NCBI GenBank assembly: GCA_031180725.1 | Contig: JAPSLO010000003.1 | Location: forward strand, 1-64,000 | DNA from: Roseomonas sp. | GTDB taxonomy: Bacteria; Pseudomonadota; Alphaproteobacteria; Acetobacterales; Acetobacteraceae | Length of the DNA stretch: 64,000 bases | Direction of reading: 5' to 3' | Made by a program: the position numbers and the translations under genes | Shown: in pieces, positions 42,140 through 51,234 of the stretch | How positions within the stretch are numbered: the stretch's first letter is position 1 | Layout of the letters: every line of letters starts with the position of its first letter | The notes under the pieces: generated by a model | What the model saw: the letters and a program-made list of their open reading frames with translations, nothing else | Database searches by the model: none | Told to the model about the DNA's origin: nothing

Positions 42140-42709
42140 TCAGGCGGCGTCGTCGGCCGGCATCATGGGCGCGGTGTTGGTCGCCCCGGTGCGGGCATTG
42201 GCCGCGGCCACAGCCTCGTTCAGCGCCGTCTGGGTGCACAGGCCGAGCGTCACCGGATCCCGCGGCTTGATATTCGCCGTGTTCGGATGCGTCTTGTCCC
42301 GCACCTTCTGAATGGTTTCCTTGGTGGTGGCCAGCAGCTTGACGATCTGCGGGTCGGAGAGCTGCGGGAAGTTGCGCAGCAGCCAGGCAATGGCGTCAGG
42401 GCGCTCGTTGCGCTTGGCCACGGGGATGTAGCGCGCGCCCTTGCCGCGGGGCTTTGGCAGGGGAATGTTGCTCTCCAGCAGCTTGAGGCGGTAGCTGGGA
42501 TCGGCCTCGCCGCGGACGATCTCCTCCCGGTCGAGCTGGCCGTTCGCCACCGGGTCGTAGCCGACGATACCCTGGGCGACCTCACCATCGGCGATCGCCT
42601 GCACCTCCAGCGGGTGCATGCCGACGAAATCGGCGATCTGGTCGAAGGAGAGCGAGGTCTTCTCGATCAGCCACACGGCGGTGGCTTTCGGCATCAAGGG
42701 CGTCTTCAT
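42140..42709 (-). CDS. DUF1013 family cell-cycle regulator (TrcR-like)
   Basis: 189 residues. MKTPLMPKATAVWLIEKTSLSFDQIADFVGMHPLEVQAIADGEV is a helix-turn-helix, followed by GIVGYDPVANGQLDREEI, a lysine-rich middle and a second HTH-like part (LLRNFPQLSDPQIVKLLATTKETIQKVRDKTHPNTANIKPRDPVTLGLCTQ). This is the DUF1013 family, restricted to alphaproteobacteria and named TrcR in cell-cycle studies. Start placed at MKTPLMPK, since the 12 codons upstream look non-coding. Expected to be single-copy and conserved. Confidence 0.9.
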   Translation of the reverse strand: MKTPLMPKATAVWLIEKTSLSFDQIADFVGMHPLEVQAIADGEVAQGIVGYDPVANGQLDREEIVRGEADPSYRLKLLESNIPLPKPRGKGARYIPVAKRNERPDAIAWLLRNFPQLSDPQIVKLLATTKETIQKVRDKTHPNTANIKPRDPVTLGLCTQTALNEAVAAANARTGATNTAPMMPADDAA

Positions 42710-42849
42710 GAGATGGGCCTCGGGCGTTCCGGGTTCGGCCGGCACCAGGGCGAGCGCCCGCGCCCGCCGAGGCGCCCGCGCCTCGTCAGACCGGATATAA
42801 GGAGGCTGCCCCGGCTGGTCAAAGCCCGGGATGGATCAGGGAGTTAGCC

Positions 42850-43035
42850 ATGGAAGAGCCGGAAGGCCCCCGCAAGCCCAACCGCTTCACCCCGCCGGTG
42901 ATCGATCTGTGGGGGGTGGAGGAGCTGCGCGCCTATATCGCCGAGCTGAAGGAGGAGATCGGGCGCGCGGAGCGGGAGATCGCCAAGCGGGAGGCAAGCA
43001 AGGCGGCGGCGGATCTGTTTTTCAGGAAGGGGTGA
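42850..43035 (+). CDS. DUF1192 family small protein
   Basis: 61 residues: NRFTPPVIDLWGVEELRAYIAELKEEIGRAEREIAKREASKAAADLFFRKG. The 'LSVxELxxxIAxLxxEIxRxExxIxxKxxxxxAAxxFF+' pattern is DUF1192, a short alphaproteobacterial coiled-coil protein of unknown function. GGGAG precedes the ATG. Divergent from the DUF1013 gene. Confidence 0.9.
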   Translation: MEEPEGPRKPNRFTPPVIDLWGVEELRAYIAELKEEIGRAEREIAKREASKAAADLFFRKG

Positions 43036-43160
43036 GGGGCGGCGCGCCCGGCCGCGCACCCCCACCCCGGCCAGCCTGCGGCAGTGTTCGGCTCGCGACT
43101 CCCGCCTCCGGCGCAGGTGGGCCCGCCCCCGCCGGGCGGAGGCGGGGAACGCGAGCGGTG

Positions 43161-44735
43161 TCACACCTTCCGCACGTTCCAGAAGATCGGGAAGGAGGCC
43201 GGCACGATGTCCTGGATATTCGTGCGGTAGGCCGTCGGGTTGAACTGCTGGCCCGTCGGCAGATATGGCACCTCCTCGGTCAGCGCGATGCGCTGCATCT
43301 GGCGCGCGATCGCCTTGCGGCTTTCCAGGTCCGGCGCGTCCAGCCACTGTTCGCGCAGGGCTTCCAGCCGCGGGCTGGTGGGCCAGCCGAACCAGGCGGC
43401 GGGGCCGTTGCCGCGCAGCGGGACATGGGTCGCGGGGTCGGCGACGGTCAGGCCCTCATAGGTGGTGCAGAAGGCGCTCCAGCCGCCGCGCTCCACAGGT
43501 TCCTTGCTGTTGCGGCGCTGCACCAGCGTGCCCCAGTCCATCACCTGGAAATCCACGTTCAGGCCGATCTTCTTGAACAGGTCGTTGGCGACTTGGGCGA
43601 TGGCCATGATGTGGGCGTAGTCGCTGGGCGCCATCAGCACGAGGCGCTCGTTCCGATAGCCGCTCTCGGTCACCAGGCGGCGGGCGCGGTCCAGGTCGCG
43701 CGGGCTGGTCAGCACCTCCAGCGCCTCGTCATTGGCCATCGGCATGCCAGGGGTGAAGGTGCCAACCGGCACCTTGTACAGCTCCGTCTCGTCACCCAGC
43801 ACGGCGGTGACGAAATCCTGCTGGTTCAGCGCCGGCATGATGGCCTGGCGGAGCTTCTGGTTGTTGAAGGGCGGGTGAAGGTGGTTCAGCGCCACCATGC
43901 CCGTGACGCCGACGCGGTCGTTCACCGCCACGCGGATCGAGCGGTTGCGCCGCATCAGCGGCAGCAGGTCCACCTGCGGCTGCTGCACCCAGTCCACCTC
44001 TCCATTGCCCAGCGCCGAGACGGCGGTGGCGGAATCCGGCATCACGCGCCACTCGACGCGGTCGAAATGCACGCGCTTGCCGCCGGAGACGAAGCTCGGC
44101 GCCTCGCTGCGCGGCACGTAGTCCGGGTTGCGCAGATAAATCGCCTGGGAGCCGCTGACCCATTCTTCCCGAGGGAAGCGAAAGGGGCCGGAGCCGATGT
44201 ATTCGCTGATCTGGGTGAAGGCATCGGTATTCGCCGCGACGCGCTCCGGCATGATGAAGCAGTAGTCGCCCAGCGTCTCCAGCATCAGGCCGTAGGGGCG
44301 CTTCAGGCGGATGACGAAGACGCGGTCCTCGGGGCTCGTCATCTCCTCTGTCCGGTCGAGCAGCGTCTGGCCCAGCGGGCGGCGGCGGCCCCAGCGGCGG
44401 AGGCTGGCGATGCAGTCCACGCCGCGCACCGGCGCGCCATCATGGAACTTCAGCCCTTCGCGCAGACGGAAGCGCCAGGTGAGGCGGTCGTCGGAGGTTT
44501 CCCAGGACTCCACCATCTGCGGCTTCGGCGCGTAGCTGTCATCCAGGGCAAACAGCATGTCCCAGATCATCAGCCCGTGGTTCCGGGCGACGGTGGTGGT
44601 GGTCCAGACCGGGTCGGGGTTGTTGAGGTTGCCCTCCGGCACGAAGCGCAGGATGCGGTTCGCGTCCTGCGCCAGGGTGGGGCGGGGCAGTGCCGGCAAG
44701 GCGGCGGCGGCGGCCAGAAGGGTCCTGCGACGCAT
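43161..44735 (-). CDS. Peptide/nickel-type ABC substrate-binding protein (SBP family 5)
   Basis: 524 residues. Signal MRRRTLLAAAAALPALPRPTLAQ; family-5 hallmarks WETSDDRLTWRFRLREGLKFHDGAPVRGVDCIASLRRW, GDYCFIMPERVA, YIGSGPFRF, VNDRVGVTGMVALNHLHPPFNNQKLRQAIMPALNQQDFV, and LVTESGYRNERLVLM. The C-terminal lobe contains the typical alpha/beta domain. These receptors carry peptides or other large solutes to permeases, none of which are adjacent. It is next to a secreted/cytosolic S9 peptidase gene on the same strand, so peptide use is plausible. Confidence 0.92.
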   Translation of the reverse strand: MRRRTLLAAAAALPALPRPTLAQDANRILRFVPEGNLNNPDPVWTTTTVARNHGLMIWDMLFALDDSYAPKPQMVESWETSDDRLTWRFRLREGLKFHDGAPVRGVDCIASLRRWGRRRPLGQTLLDRTEEMTSPEDRVFVIRLKRPYGLMLETLGDYCFIMPERVAANTDAFTQISEYIGSGPFRFPREEWVSGSQAIYLRNPDYVPRSEAPSFVSGGKRVHFDRVEWRVMPDSATAVSALGNGEVDWVQQPQVDLLPLMRRNRSIRVAVNDRVGVTGMVALNHLHPPFNNQKLRQAIMPALNQQDFVTAVLGDETELYKVPVGTFTPGMPMANDEALEVLTSPRDLDRARRLVTESGYRNERLVLMAPSDYAHIMAIAQVANDLFKKIGLNVDFQVMDWGTLVQRRNSKEPVERGGWSAFCTTYEGLTVADPATHVPLRGNGPAAWFGWPTSPRLEALREQWLDAPDLESRKAIARQMQRIALTEEVPYLPTGQQFNPTAYRTNIQDIVPASFPIFWNVRKV

Positions 44736-44803
44736 GCTTCGTCCTCCTGCTCTCCGGAAACCTGGTATGGTCTGGTGGGCGCGGTGCTAGGGGTCGGTCC
44801 TCG

Positions 44804-46633
44804 TCAGGCAAGCGGCGGGCCAGAAGGCACGGTCCCGCCCTTCAGATGGCGTTCCAGGAAGGCCAGCACGGCCATATAAGCGGTGCGGCGGTTGTCGCGC
44901 TTCAGGAAGCCGTGGCCTTCATCCGCGAAGGTCAGATACTCCACCGGCACGCCGCGGCGGCGCAAGGCGGCGACAATCTGCTCGGATTCATGCGGCGGCA
45001 CGCGTGGGTCGGTCAGGCCCTGCGCAACCAGCATCGGGCAGGCGATCGCATCCGCCTTGTGCAGCGGCGAAAGCGCTTCGAGCAGTTCGGCATCCCGTAC
45101 CGGGTCGCCGTATTCCGCGGCGCGGTGCGCCACGCGCCAGGGGCCGGTGCGCTCGAAGAAGGTCTTCCAGCGGGCGATGCCGTAATACTCCACCGCCGCG
45201 GCCCAGAGATCGGGGAAGTGGCTGGTGGCCATCAGCACCATCCAGCCGCCATAGGATTGGCCCATCGCGCCGATGCGGCGCGCATCCACTTCCGCCTGGC
45301 CGGCCATGAAGGCATGGGCGGAAGCGACATCCCGCACCGCATCCATGCGCAACTCCCGGTCATCCAGCGCGGCATAGGCGCGGCCATAGCCGGTAGAGCC
45401 GCGGATGTTCGGCACCATCACCAGGATGCCGAGCGCGCAGATCGCCTGCAGGTCCGGGCGCCAGTTCGGCAGGGCCTGCATCTCCGGCCCGCCATGCACC
45501 CAGATCAGCACCGGCCAGCCGCCGGGCGGGGGATCGCCCTCCGGGCGGATGAGGAAGGTGGGAATCTCCAGCCCGTCATGGGCGGGGAAGCTCGCTTCCT
45601 CCCAGGGGCGGGCGCCGGGGATGGTGCCCCTGGGCGGCGTCTCCGCCGTGGCGTCCACCAGCAGCCGGGCCGCCGTGCCCCCGCGCGGGGCGGTCCAGAT
45701 GGTGCCCGGCCGGACCGGCTGCAACAGGTCGAAGGCCAGGTGGGTGGCCGAAGGGTGCCAGCTCAACTTCTGGATCACGCCGCGCGGATGGCGCGGCTCG
45801 GCCAAAACGGCGCCGGTCGTGGCGTCCAGCAGGCGCAACTGCGACCAGCCGCCGAGATTGACCACCACGGCCAGGATGGCGCCGTCCGGCGAGACCTCCA
45901 GCTTCTCCACATCGGCATCCGGCGTGTGCAGGAACTGCGGTGTGTCGCCGGGCGCCATCCAGGCCACGCCGAGGAAGTCGCGCCCGCGATCGGTCAGCAG
46001 CCAGAAGCCGGCGCCGTCGCCCCGCCAGCGTGGGGAGAGATGCCGCCAGCCCTCGCCGCCAGGCGTGGCGGGTATGCTGGCGCCGGTGCGGGTATCCACC
46101 AGGTCCAGCGTGCATTCGAAGGCACGTGGCGTCGAGGCCAGCAGCAGCGATTCGCCTTCCGGGTGCCAGGCCAGGATCTCATGCGGGCCTTCCTCCTCCC
46201 GCAGGCGGCGCATCGGGCTGCCATCGAGCGGCAGGATGCAGGGATCGGCATGGGCGGGGTTGCGTGCATTGGCGGTAACGCCCACGGCCTTGCCGCCCGG
46301 GGCGAAGCCACCCCAGCCATGCATCACCGCCGGCGCCGTGGTCAGCGCCCGCGGCGCCCCTTCGGCTGGCAGGTGATGGAGCTGCACGCGCTCGTCTCCC
46401 GCATTGTCGCGGCCGAAGACGGCGCTGCCATCGATGCAACTTCCATGCACGAAGGCCACGGCATCGCGGTGGGTGGTGCGTGCGGTGGCGGTGCCATCCG
46501 GCAGGCGCTGCCACACCTGGGCGGAGCCGGCGATGTCGTTCAGGTAATAGAGCCGGCCATCCGCGGCGTAGCTCGGCAGCGTGGCGGCCGGCGCGGAGAG
46601 GAAGCGGTCGAGAAGGGCGGCGTGGTCGGGCAT
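44804..46633 (-). CDS. S9 family prolyl oligopeptidase-like peptidase
   Basis: 609 residues. The N-terminal ~350 residues form a beta-propeller with repeating WxxxRGDGAGFWLLTDRG, LEVSPDGAILAVVV, LSWHPSATHLAFDL segments. The C-terminal alpha/beta-hydrolase has VLIWVHGGPE (oxyanion), GAMGQSYGGWM with the nucleophile Ser at residue 460, the Asp in GLTDPRVPPHESEQ, and the His in DEGHGFLKRDN. No signal peptide, so cytosolic. Cleaves oligopeptides, probably after import by the neighbouring family-5 receptor's transporter. Start at 46633; a longer upstream frame lacks a ribosome binding site. Confidence 0.9.
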   Translation of the reverse strand: MPDHAALLDRFLSAPAATLPSYAADGRLYYLNDIAGSAQVWQRLPDGTATARTTHRDAVAFVHGSCIDGSAVFGRDNAGDERVQLHHLPAEGAPRALTTAPAVMHGWGGFAPGGKAVGVTANARNPAHADPCILPLDGSPMRRLREEEGPHEILAWHPEGESLLLASTPRAFECTLDLVDTRTGASIPATPGGEGWRHLSPRWRGDGAGFWLLTDRGRDFLGVAWMAPGDTPQFLHTPDADVEKLEVSPDGAILAVVVNLGGWSQLRLLDATTGAVLAEPRHPRGVIQKLSWHPSATHLAFDLLQPVRPGTIWTAPRGGTAARLLVDATAETPPRGTIPGARPWEEASFPAHDGLEIPTFLIRPEGDPPPGGWPVLIWVHGGPEMQALPNWRPDLQAICALGILVMVPNIRGSTGYGRAYAALDDRELRMDAVRDVASAHAFMAGQAEVDARRIGAMGQSYGGWMVLMATSHFPDLWAAAVEYYGIARWKTFFERTGPWRVAHRAAEYGDPVRDAELLEALSPLHKADAIACPMLVAQGLTDPRVPPHESEQIVAALRRRGVPVEYLTFADEGHGFLKRDNRRTAYMAVLAFLERHLKGGTVPSGPPLA

Positions 46634-46709
46634 GCGGCAGTCCCTGCTGTGCTGCCAGGGTCTGCCTTTCCGGGCGCCTTCGCCAAGGGGGGAGCCAAGG
46701 TGAGGATAC

Positions 46710-46739
46710 AAAAAAGCCGGCGGGGTGCCCCCGCCGGCT
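46710..46739 (-). terminator. Rho-independent terminator of hsp20 gene
   Basis: Ten-pair stem AGCCGGCGGG / CCCGCCGGCT (46715-46739) with T6 (plus strand AAAAAA at 46710-46715) on the minus strand. Lies 31 bases beyond the Hsp20 stop. Confidence 0.9.
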
Positions 46740-46769
46740 CTGGCCGGTCAGCCTGGGATCAGGCTTCGG

Positions 46770-47246
46770 TCACGCGGCCTGGGCCGGCGCTTCCGCCGTG
46801 TTGGCGGGCAGGGCGCGCTGCGGCGCACTGGACAAGATCTCGATCCGGCGGGGCTTCAGCGCCTCCGGCACCACGCGCTTAAGGCTGACATGGAGCAGGC
46901 CGTTCTCAAGGCTCGCGCCCTCGACCTGGATGTGGTCGGCCAGCACGAAGCGGCGCTCGAAGGCACGACCGGCAATGCCGCGATACAGCACGCGGGCACC
47001 GTCGGAGGTCTGCGGGGCCTTGCCGGCAACGATCAGCGTGCCGTCATGCACCATCACTTCGATGTCGTTCGGGCCGAAGCCGGCCACCGCCATGGTCAGC
47101 ACATAGCTGTCCTCGGCGGACTTCTCGATATTGTACGGGGGATAGGCCGGGCCCTCGGCCGCGGCGCGGGCGGTCTCCACCAGGCGGGCCATGCGGTCGA
47201 AGCCGATGGCGGCGCGGAACAGCGGAGAAACGTCGAAAGCATTCAT
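46770..47246 (-). CDS. Small heat-shock protein (Hsp20/IbpA-like)
   Basis: 158 residues. N-terminal MNAFDVSPLFRAAIGFDRMARLVE is the IbpA-type lead. The alpha-crystallin domain (about 35-130) has YPPYNIEKSAEDSYVLTMAVAGF, DIEVMVHDGTLIVAGKAP, YRGIAGRAFERRFVLADHIQVEGASLENGLLHVSLKRVVPE. The C-terminal tail RRIEILSS carries an I-x-I-type anchor. It binds unfolding proteins under heat stress. The ATG at 47246 follows AAGGAG, which lies inside a ROSE-like hairpin. A longer upstream frame would start inside that leader and is rejected. Confidence 0.93.
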   Translation of the reverse strand: MNAFDVSPLFRAAIGFDRMARLVETARAAAEGPAYPPYNIEKSAEDSYVLTMAVAGFGPNDIEVMVHDGTLIVAGKAPQTSDGARVLYRGIAGRAFERRFVLADHIQVEGASLENGLLHVSLKRVVPEALKPRRIEILSSAPQRALPANTAEAPAQAA

Positions 47247-47251
47247 TGCGT

Positions 47252-47273
47252 GAGCTCCTTCGCAAGCAAGCTC
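47252..47273 (-). promoter_or_regulatory. ROSE-like RNA thermometer over the hsp20 ribosome binding site
   Basis: Read on the minus strand, 47273 to 47252: GAGC, UUGCU, loop UGCGA, AGGA, GCUC. GAGC pairs with GCUC, and UUGCU faces the Shine-Dalgarno AGGA in the U-A, U-G, G-G, U-A arrangement that defines the ROSE element. AGGAG is eight bases from the ATG at 47246. Heat would melt this weak helix and expose the site. ROSE elements are known in front of Hsp20 genes of alphaproteobacteria. The full leader likely includes further hairpins upstream (GCGGGGGCCCCGC at about 47290-47310). Recognition is by eye. Confidence 0.72.
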
Positions 47274-47540
47274 ATGGTCTGCGAACCGGCATCGCGGGGC
47301 CCCCGCACGGGCAACCCCTGCCTGTCCACGCCGGAAGCCCCGATCGGGCGCCCCCAGCGCGCTGGAACTGGGCATGGCACCGATCCGGTTCAAGGGGGTG
47401 GCCGCGCGGTGATCACGGAATGGCGCGCGTCACGGGCGACATCTTCGGCGAAACCACTTCCGCCCGGCCCGCAATCCAACTGAAACGCTGCAGCCACTAG
47501 GAGGGCGCCCGAACGACGAACCCCGACGCAGAGGACCGCC

Positions 47541-48881
47541 ATGCTCCAGGACCGTTTCGGCAATGCCGTTTCCGCTTCCCAATCCGCCATCGTGGAGCGG
47601 TTGGACGATGCGGTGGAGATGCTGCTCGGCTTCCGCGGGGAAGCATTGCCCACGGTCGAGAAGCTGCTGGAGGAGCAGCCGGACTTCGCCATGGGCCACG
47701 CCTTCCATGCCGGGCTGATGGTGATGTCCATGGAAGGCGCCTGCGTGGCGCCGGCCGAGGAGATCCTGCGCAAGGCGGGTGGGCTGAAGCGGATCAATGC
47801 ACGAGAAGCCGCGCATTTCGCCGCCGTCGAAGCCTGGTGCGGCGGCGACATCCTGTTGGCCCGTCACCGCTACGGCGAGATCGTCGCCCGCCATCCGCGC
47901 GACCTTTTCGCACTGCAGGTGGCGCATGCGCTGGACTTCTTCGTGGGTGATTCCTGCGCGCTGCGCGACCGCCCGACCCGTGCCCTGCAGGGCTGGCGCG
48001 CGGCGGAGCACGGCTATTCGTGGCTGCGCGGCATGGAGGCCTTCGGGCTGGAGGAAACCGGCGACTACGCCGCGGCCGAGGATGCCGGGCGGATGGCGCT
48101 GGCGCTGCAGCCCAGCGACGCCTGGGCCGCCCATGCGGTGGCACATGTGATGGAGATGCAGGGCCGCGACGCGGAGGGCGTGGCCTTCCTGTCCCAGCGC
48201 GAGGCCGACTGGATACCCGCCGACCTGCTCGCCGTCCACAACTGGTGGCACCGCGCCCTGTTCCACCTCGAACGCGGCGCCTTCGACCAGGTGCTGTCCA
48301 TCTACGACCGCTCCGTCGCCGCGGGGGTGGCGGCCGGCACGCCGCAGCCGGCGATCGAGATGGTGGACTGCTCCGCCATGCTCTGGCGGCTATGGCTGCG
48401 GGGTGCCGATACCGGCTCGCGCTTCGCCCTGCTTTCCGATGCCTGGCTGGAATGGGCGGGGGAGGGATACTACGCCTTCAACGACCTGCATGCGCTGATG
48501 GCGCATCTGGGCGCAGGCAGGGCGGAGGCGGTGGACCGCGTGCTGGCCGCGATGGAGGCGGCGACGCGGGAGAAGACCACCAATGCCCGCATGACGCGGG
48601 AGGTTGGCCTGCCCATGGCCACGGCGCTGCGCCGCTTCGCCGAAGGTGCCTATGCCGAGGCGGGGGCGATGATGGCGCCGCTGCTGCCTGGCATCATCCG
48701 CTGCGGCGGGTCGCATGCGCAGCGCGACGTCTTCTCCTTGACGCTGCTGGAAGCCGCGCTGCGGGCGCGCGACTGGAGCCTGGCGCAGGTGCTGGCGACG
48801 CAGCGCGTGGCGGCCAAGCCGATGAGCCCGGTGGCCCGGGCGCTGATGGCCCGCGCCGGGGCGCTGCCGCGTGCGGCCTGA
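47541..48881 (+). CDS. TTC38-like tetratricopeptide repeat protein
   Basis: 446 residues, almost entirely helical repeats: GNAVSASQSAIVERLDDAVEMLLGF, AMGHAFHAGLMVM, NAREAAHFAAVEAWCGGDILLARHRYGEIVARHPRDLFALQVAHALDFFVGD, HGYSWLRGMEAFGLEETGDYAAAEDAGRMALALQPSDAWAAHAVAHVMEMQGR, LAVHNWWHRALFHLERGAFDQVLSIYD. The 'AHAVAHVMEMQGR ... HNWWHRALFHLE' segment is typical of TTC38-type proteins. Function unknown. Divergent from hsp20 and with its own RBS. Confidence 0.85.
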   Translation: MLQDRFGNAVSASQSAIVERLDDAVEMLLGFRGEALPTVEKLLEEQPDFAMGHAFHAGLMVMSMEGACVAPAEEILRKAGGLKRINAREAAHFAAVEAWCGGDILLARHRYGEIVARHPRDLFALQVAHALDFFVGDSCALRDRPTRALQGWRAAEHGYSWLRGMEAFGLEETGDYAAAEDAGRMALALQPSDAWAAHAVAHVMEMQGRDAEGVAFLSQREADWIPADLLAVHNWWHRALFHLERGAFDQVLSIYDRSVAAGVAAGTPQPAIEMVDCSAMLWRLWLRGADTGSRFALLSDAWLEWAGEGYYAFNDLHALMAHLGAGRAEAVDRVLAAMEAATREKTTNARMTREVGLPMATALRRFAEGAYAEAGAMMAPLLPGIIRCGGSHAQRDVFSLTLLEAALRARDWSLAQVLATQRVAAKPMSPVARALMARAGALPRAA

Positions 48882-48947
48882 GCTTGCGTGCCGGGGCCTT
48901 TCCGGCTGACCATACCCCCGGGCCGCCAAGGCCCGGGAGGAACACCA

Positions 48948-50285
48948 ATGACAGAGATCACGCGCCGCGCCGCCCTGCGGGGCGGAGCAGGGCTGTTGGC
49001 CGTGCCCGCCCTGATCCAGGCTGCGAATGCGCAATCCGGCTTCAACTGGCGGCGCTTCGCCGGCGAGCGAATCGAGGTGAGCCTGACGGCCAACCCGCGC
49101 AGCCAGATCCTGATCCAGAATCAGCGTGAATTCGAGGATCTGACCGGCATCCGCGTCGGTTCCGAGCAGATCCCGGAACAGCAGCATCGCCAGAAATTCG
49201 TCATCGAATACGCTTCCGGCCGGCCCAGCTTCGACGTGATCAGCATCAGCCTGCACGTCAACAAGCGCCAGGTCGGCCGGGCGAAGTGGACGATGGACCT
49301 GAAGCCCCTGCTGGCGGACCCGACCATGACCGCGCCGGACTTCGACTTCCAGGATTTCGGCGCCGGGGCGGTCGCCTATTCCACGCAGGCCGATGGCCGG
49401 ATGGACACGCTGCCGGAGTTCACCGACTACTTCATCCTCTACTACAACAAGGAAATCTTCCAGCGCGCCAATGCGCAGCTGCCGAAGACCTATGACGAGC
49501 TGTACGAGCTGGCGAAGCGCCTGACCGATGCGCGCGCCGGCCAGTTCGGCTTCGTCGGCCGCGGCCTGCGCAACGCGAATGTGGTGCTCTACACCAGCTT
49601 CCTGCTGGGCACGCAGCAGCGCGACTGCGTGGACGCCAATATGCGGCTGATGACCGATACACCGGACGCGATCTGGGCCGGCGAGATGTACAAGAAGCTG
49701 CTGCGGGAGACCGCGCCGCCTGGGGTCGCCGGCTTCAACTGGAACGAATGCCAGACGACCTTCGCCCAGGGGCGCGCCGCGATGTGGCTGGACGGCGTGG
49801 GCTTCGCGACGCCGCTGGAGGATCCGCAGCGGTCCCGCGTGGCGGGCAAGGTGGGCTATGCCGTGGTGCCGGCGGGGCCGGCACACCATCATTGCTGCCT
49901 GTTCGGCACGGGGCTTGGCATCAGCGCGGCCTCGAATGAGCGCAAGCGCGGCGCGGCCTGGCTCTATCTGCAATGGGCGGTGAACAAGACCAATCAGCTG
50001 CGCTTCCTCACCTCCGGCGCCGGCGCACCGGCCCGCGAGAGCCCGTACCGGAACGAGGAGGCGATCCGTGCCAGCCGCTTCGGGCGCGACTATTTCGAGA
50101 CTCTGATCGCCTCCGGCCGCATCGCCCGGCCTGGCCTGCCGGAGATCGTGCCGGTGACCGAGTTCCGCGACACGCTCGGCGCGGGGCTGACCAACATGAT
50201 CGGCGGCGCCGATGTGGCGGCCGAGCTGAAGCGCGCCACCGACGCCTTCCGCCCGGTGCTTGAACAATCCGAGCGGGCCAGCTGA
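48948..50285 (+). CDS. Sugar-type ABC substrate-binding protein (SBP family 1)
   Basis: 445 residues. A signal ITRRAALRGGAGLLAVPALIQAANAQ follows the start at 48948, which has GGGAGGAAC upstream. The mature part shows IEVSLTANPRSQILIQNQREFEDLTGIRVG, RPSFDVISISLHVNKRQV, LPEFTDYFILYYNKEIFQRANAQLPKTYDELYELAKRLTD, and AAWLYLQWAVNKTNQLRFLTSGAGAPARES. Two permeases follow but no ATPase. The ligand is not identifiable. The last gene of the set is an oxygenase, not a sugar enzyme. Confidence 0.9.
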   Translation: MTEITRRAALRGGAGLLAVPALIQAANAQSGFNWRRFAGERIEVSLTANPRSQILIQNQREFEDLTGIRVGSEQIPEQQHRQKFVIEYASGRPSFDVISISLHVNKRQVGRAKWTMDLKPLLADPTMTAPDFDFQDFGAGAVAYSTQADGRMDTLPEFTDYFILYYNKEIFQRANAQLPKTYDELYELAKRLTDARAGQFGFVGRGLRNANVVLYTSFLLGTQQRDCVDANMRLMTDTPDAIWAGEMYKKLLRETAPPGVAGFNWNECQTTFAQGRAAMWLDGVGFATPLEDPQRSRVAGKVGYAVVPAGPAHHHCCLFGTGLGISAASNERKRGAAWLYLQWAVNKTNQLRFLTSGAGAPARESPYRNEEAIRASRFGRDYFETLIASGRIARPGLPEIVPVTEFRDTLGAGLTNMIGGADVAAELKRATDAFRPVLEQSERAS

Positions 50286-50289
50286 GGCC

Positions 50290-51234
50290 ATGCCCACCGG
50301 GGTGGCACAGGAGATGACGGAAGCCGCGGCCCTGCGTGGGGCCGCGGCGGACAGCGCACGGCGCCGGCGCGCCTATGCCCGCCGCTACTGGCCCTTCGTC
50401 GTGCCCGCGGCGGCAGTGGTGCTGGCCGTCATCGTCTTTCCCTGGGCCTTCACGCTCTGGATGAGCCTGCAGGAATGGAAGATCGGGGGCGGGCGCAGCT
50501 TCGTCGGGCTGGCGAACTACCAGCGCCTGCTGACGGATGACCGCTTCCACTGGTCCATCCTGCGGACGCTGTATTTCACCGCGCTGGCGGTGGTGATCCC
50601 GGTGGTGCTGGGGGTGGCCGCGGCGCTGGTCTTCCACCGACGCTTCCCGCTGCGCGGCCTGGCGCGCACCGTCTTCATCCTGCCGATGATGGCGACGCCG
50701 GTGGCCGTCGCGCTGGTCTGGACGATGATGTTCCACCCGCAGCTTGGCGTACTGAACTGGATCCTGACCCAGTTCGGCATCCCGCCCAGCATGTGGGTGT
50801 ACGACGCCAACACTGTGATCCCGACCCTGGTGATGGTGGAGGTCTGGCACTGGACGCCGCTGGTGATGCTGCTGGTGCTCGGCGGCCTGGCGAGCCTGCC
50901 GGTGGATCCCTATGAGGCGGCGAAGATCGACGGTGCCACGGGCTGGCAGGCCTTCCGCTACATCACCCTGCCGCTGTTGATGCCCTTTATCATGGTGGCG
51001 GTGGTGATCCGCACCATCGACGCGCTGAAGGCTTTCGACACGATCTATGTCATCACCCAGGGCGGCCCCGGCACGGCCAGCGAGACGATCAACATCTTCC
51101 TCTACCTGACCGCCTTCGCCTATTACAACATGGGCTATGCCAGCGCGGTGGTGGTGGTGTTCTTCGTGCTGATCGTCGGCCTGGCGCTGCTGCTGCTGTG
51201 GTCGCGCGAGCGCTTCAAGGACGCGGTGCGATGA
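50290..51234 (+). CDS. Sugar-type ABC permease (MalF-like)
   Basis: 314 residues, six hydrophobic segments, beginning RRYWPFVVPAAAVVLAVIVFPWAFTLWMSLQEWKIG. The EAA loop YEAAKIDGATGWQAFRYITLPLLMPFIMV (about 212-240) is intact, and the end (INIFLYLTAFAYYNMGYASAVVVVFFVLIVGLALLLLW) is typical of MalF-like subunits. Four-base overlap with the next permease. Confidence 0.92.
   Translation: MPTGVAQEMTEAAALRGAAADSARRRRAYARRYWPFVVPAAAVVLAVIVFPWAFTLWMSLQEWKIGGGRSFVGLANYQRLLTDDRFHWSILRTLYFTALAVVIPVVLGVAAALVFHRRFPLRGLARTVFILPMMATPVAVALVWTMMFHPQLGVLNWILTQFGIPPSMWVYDANTVIPTLVMVEVWHWTPLVMLLVLGGLASLPVDPYEAAKIDGATGWQAFRYITLPLLMPFIMVAVVIRTIDALKAFDTIYVITQGGPGTASETINIFLYLTAFAYYNMGYASAVVVVFFVLIVGLALLLLWSRERFKDAVR

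Noticed and set aside
47389-47394. CTTGAA on the minus strand as a sigma-32 -35 box for hsp20
   Set aside because: The box is right but no CCCCAT-like -10 lies at the proper distance; the only CCAT is too close.
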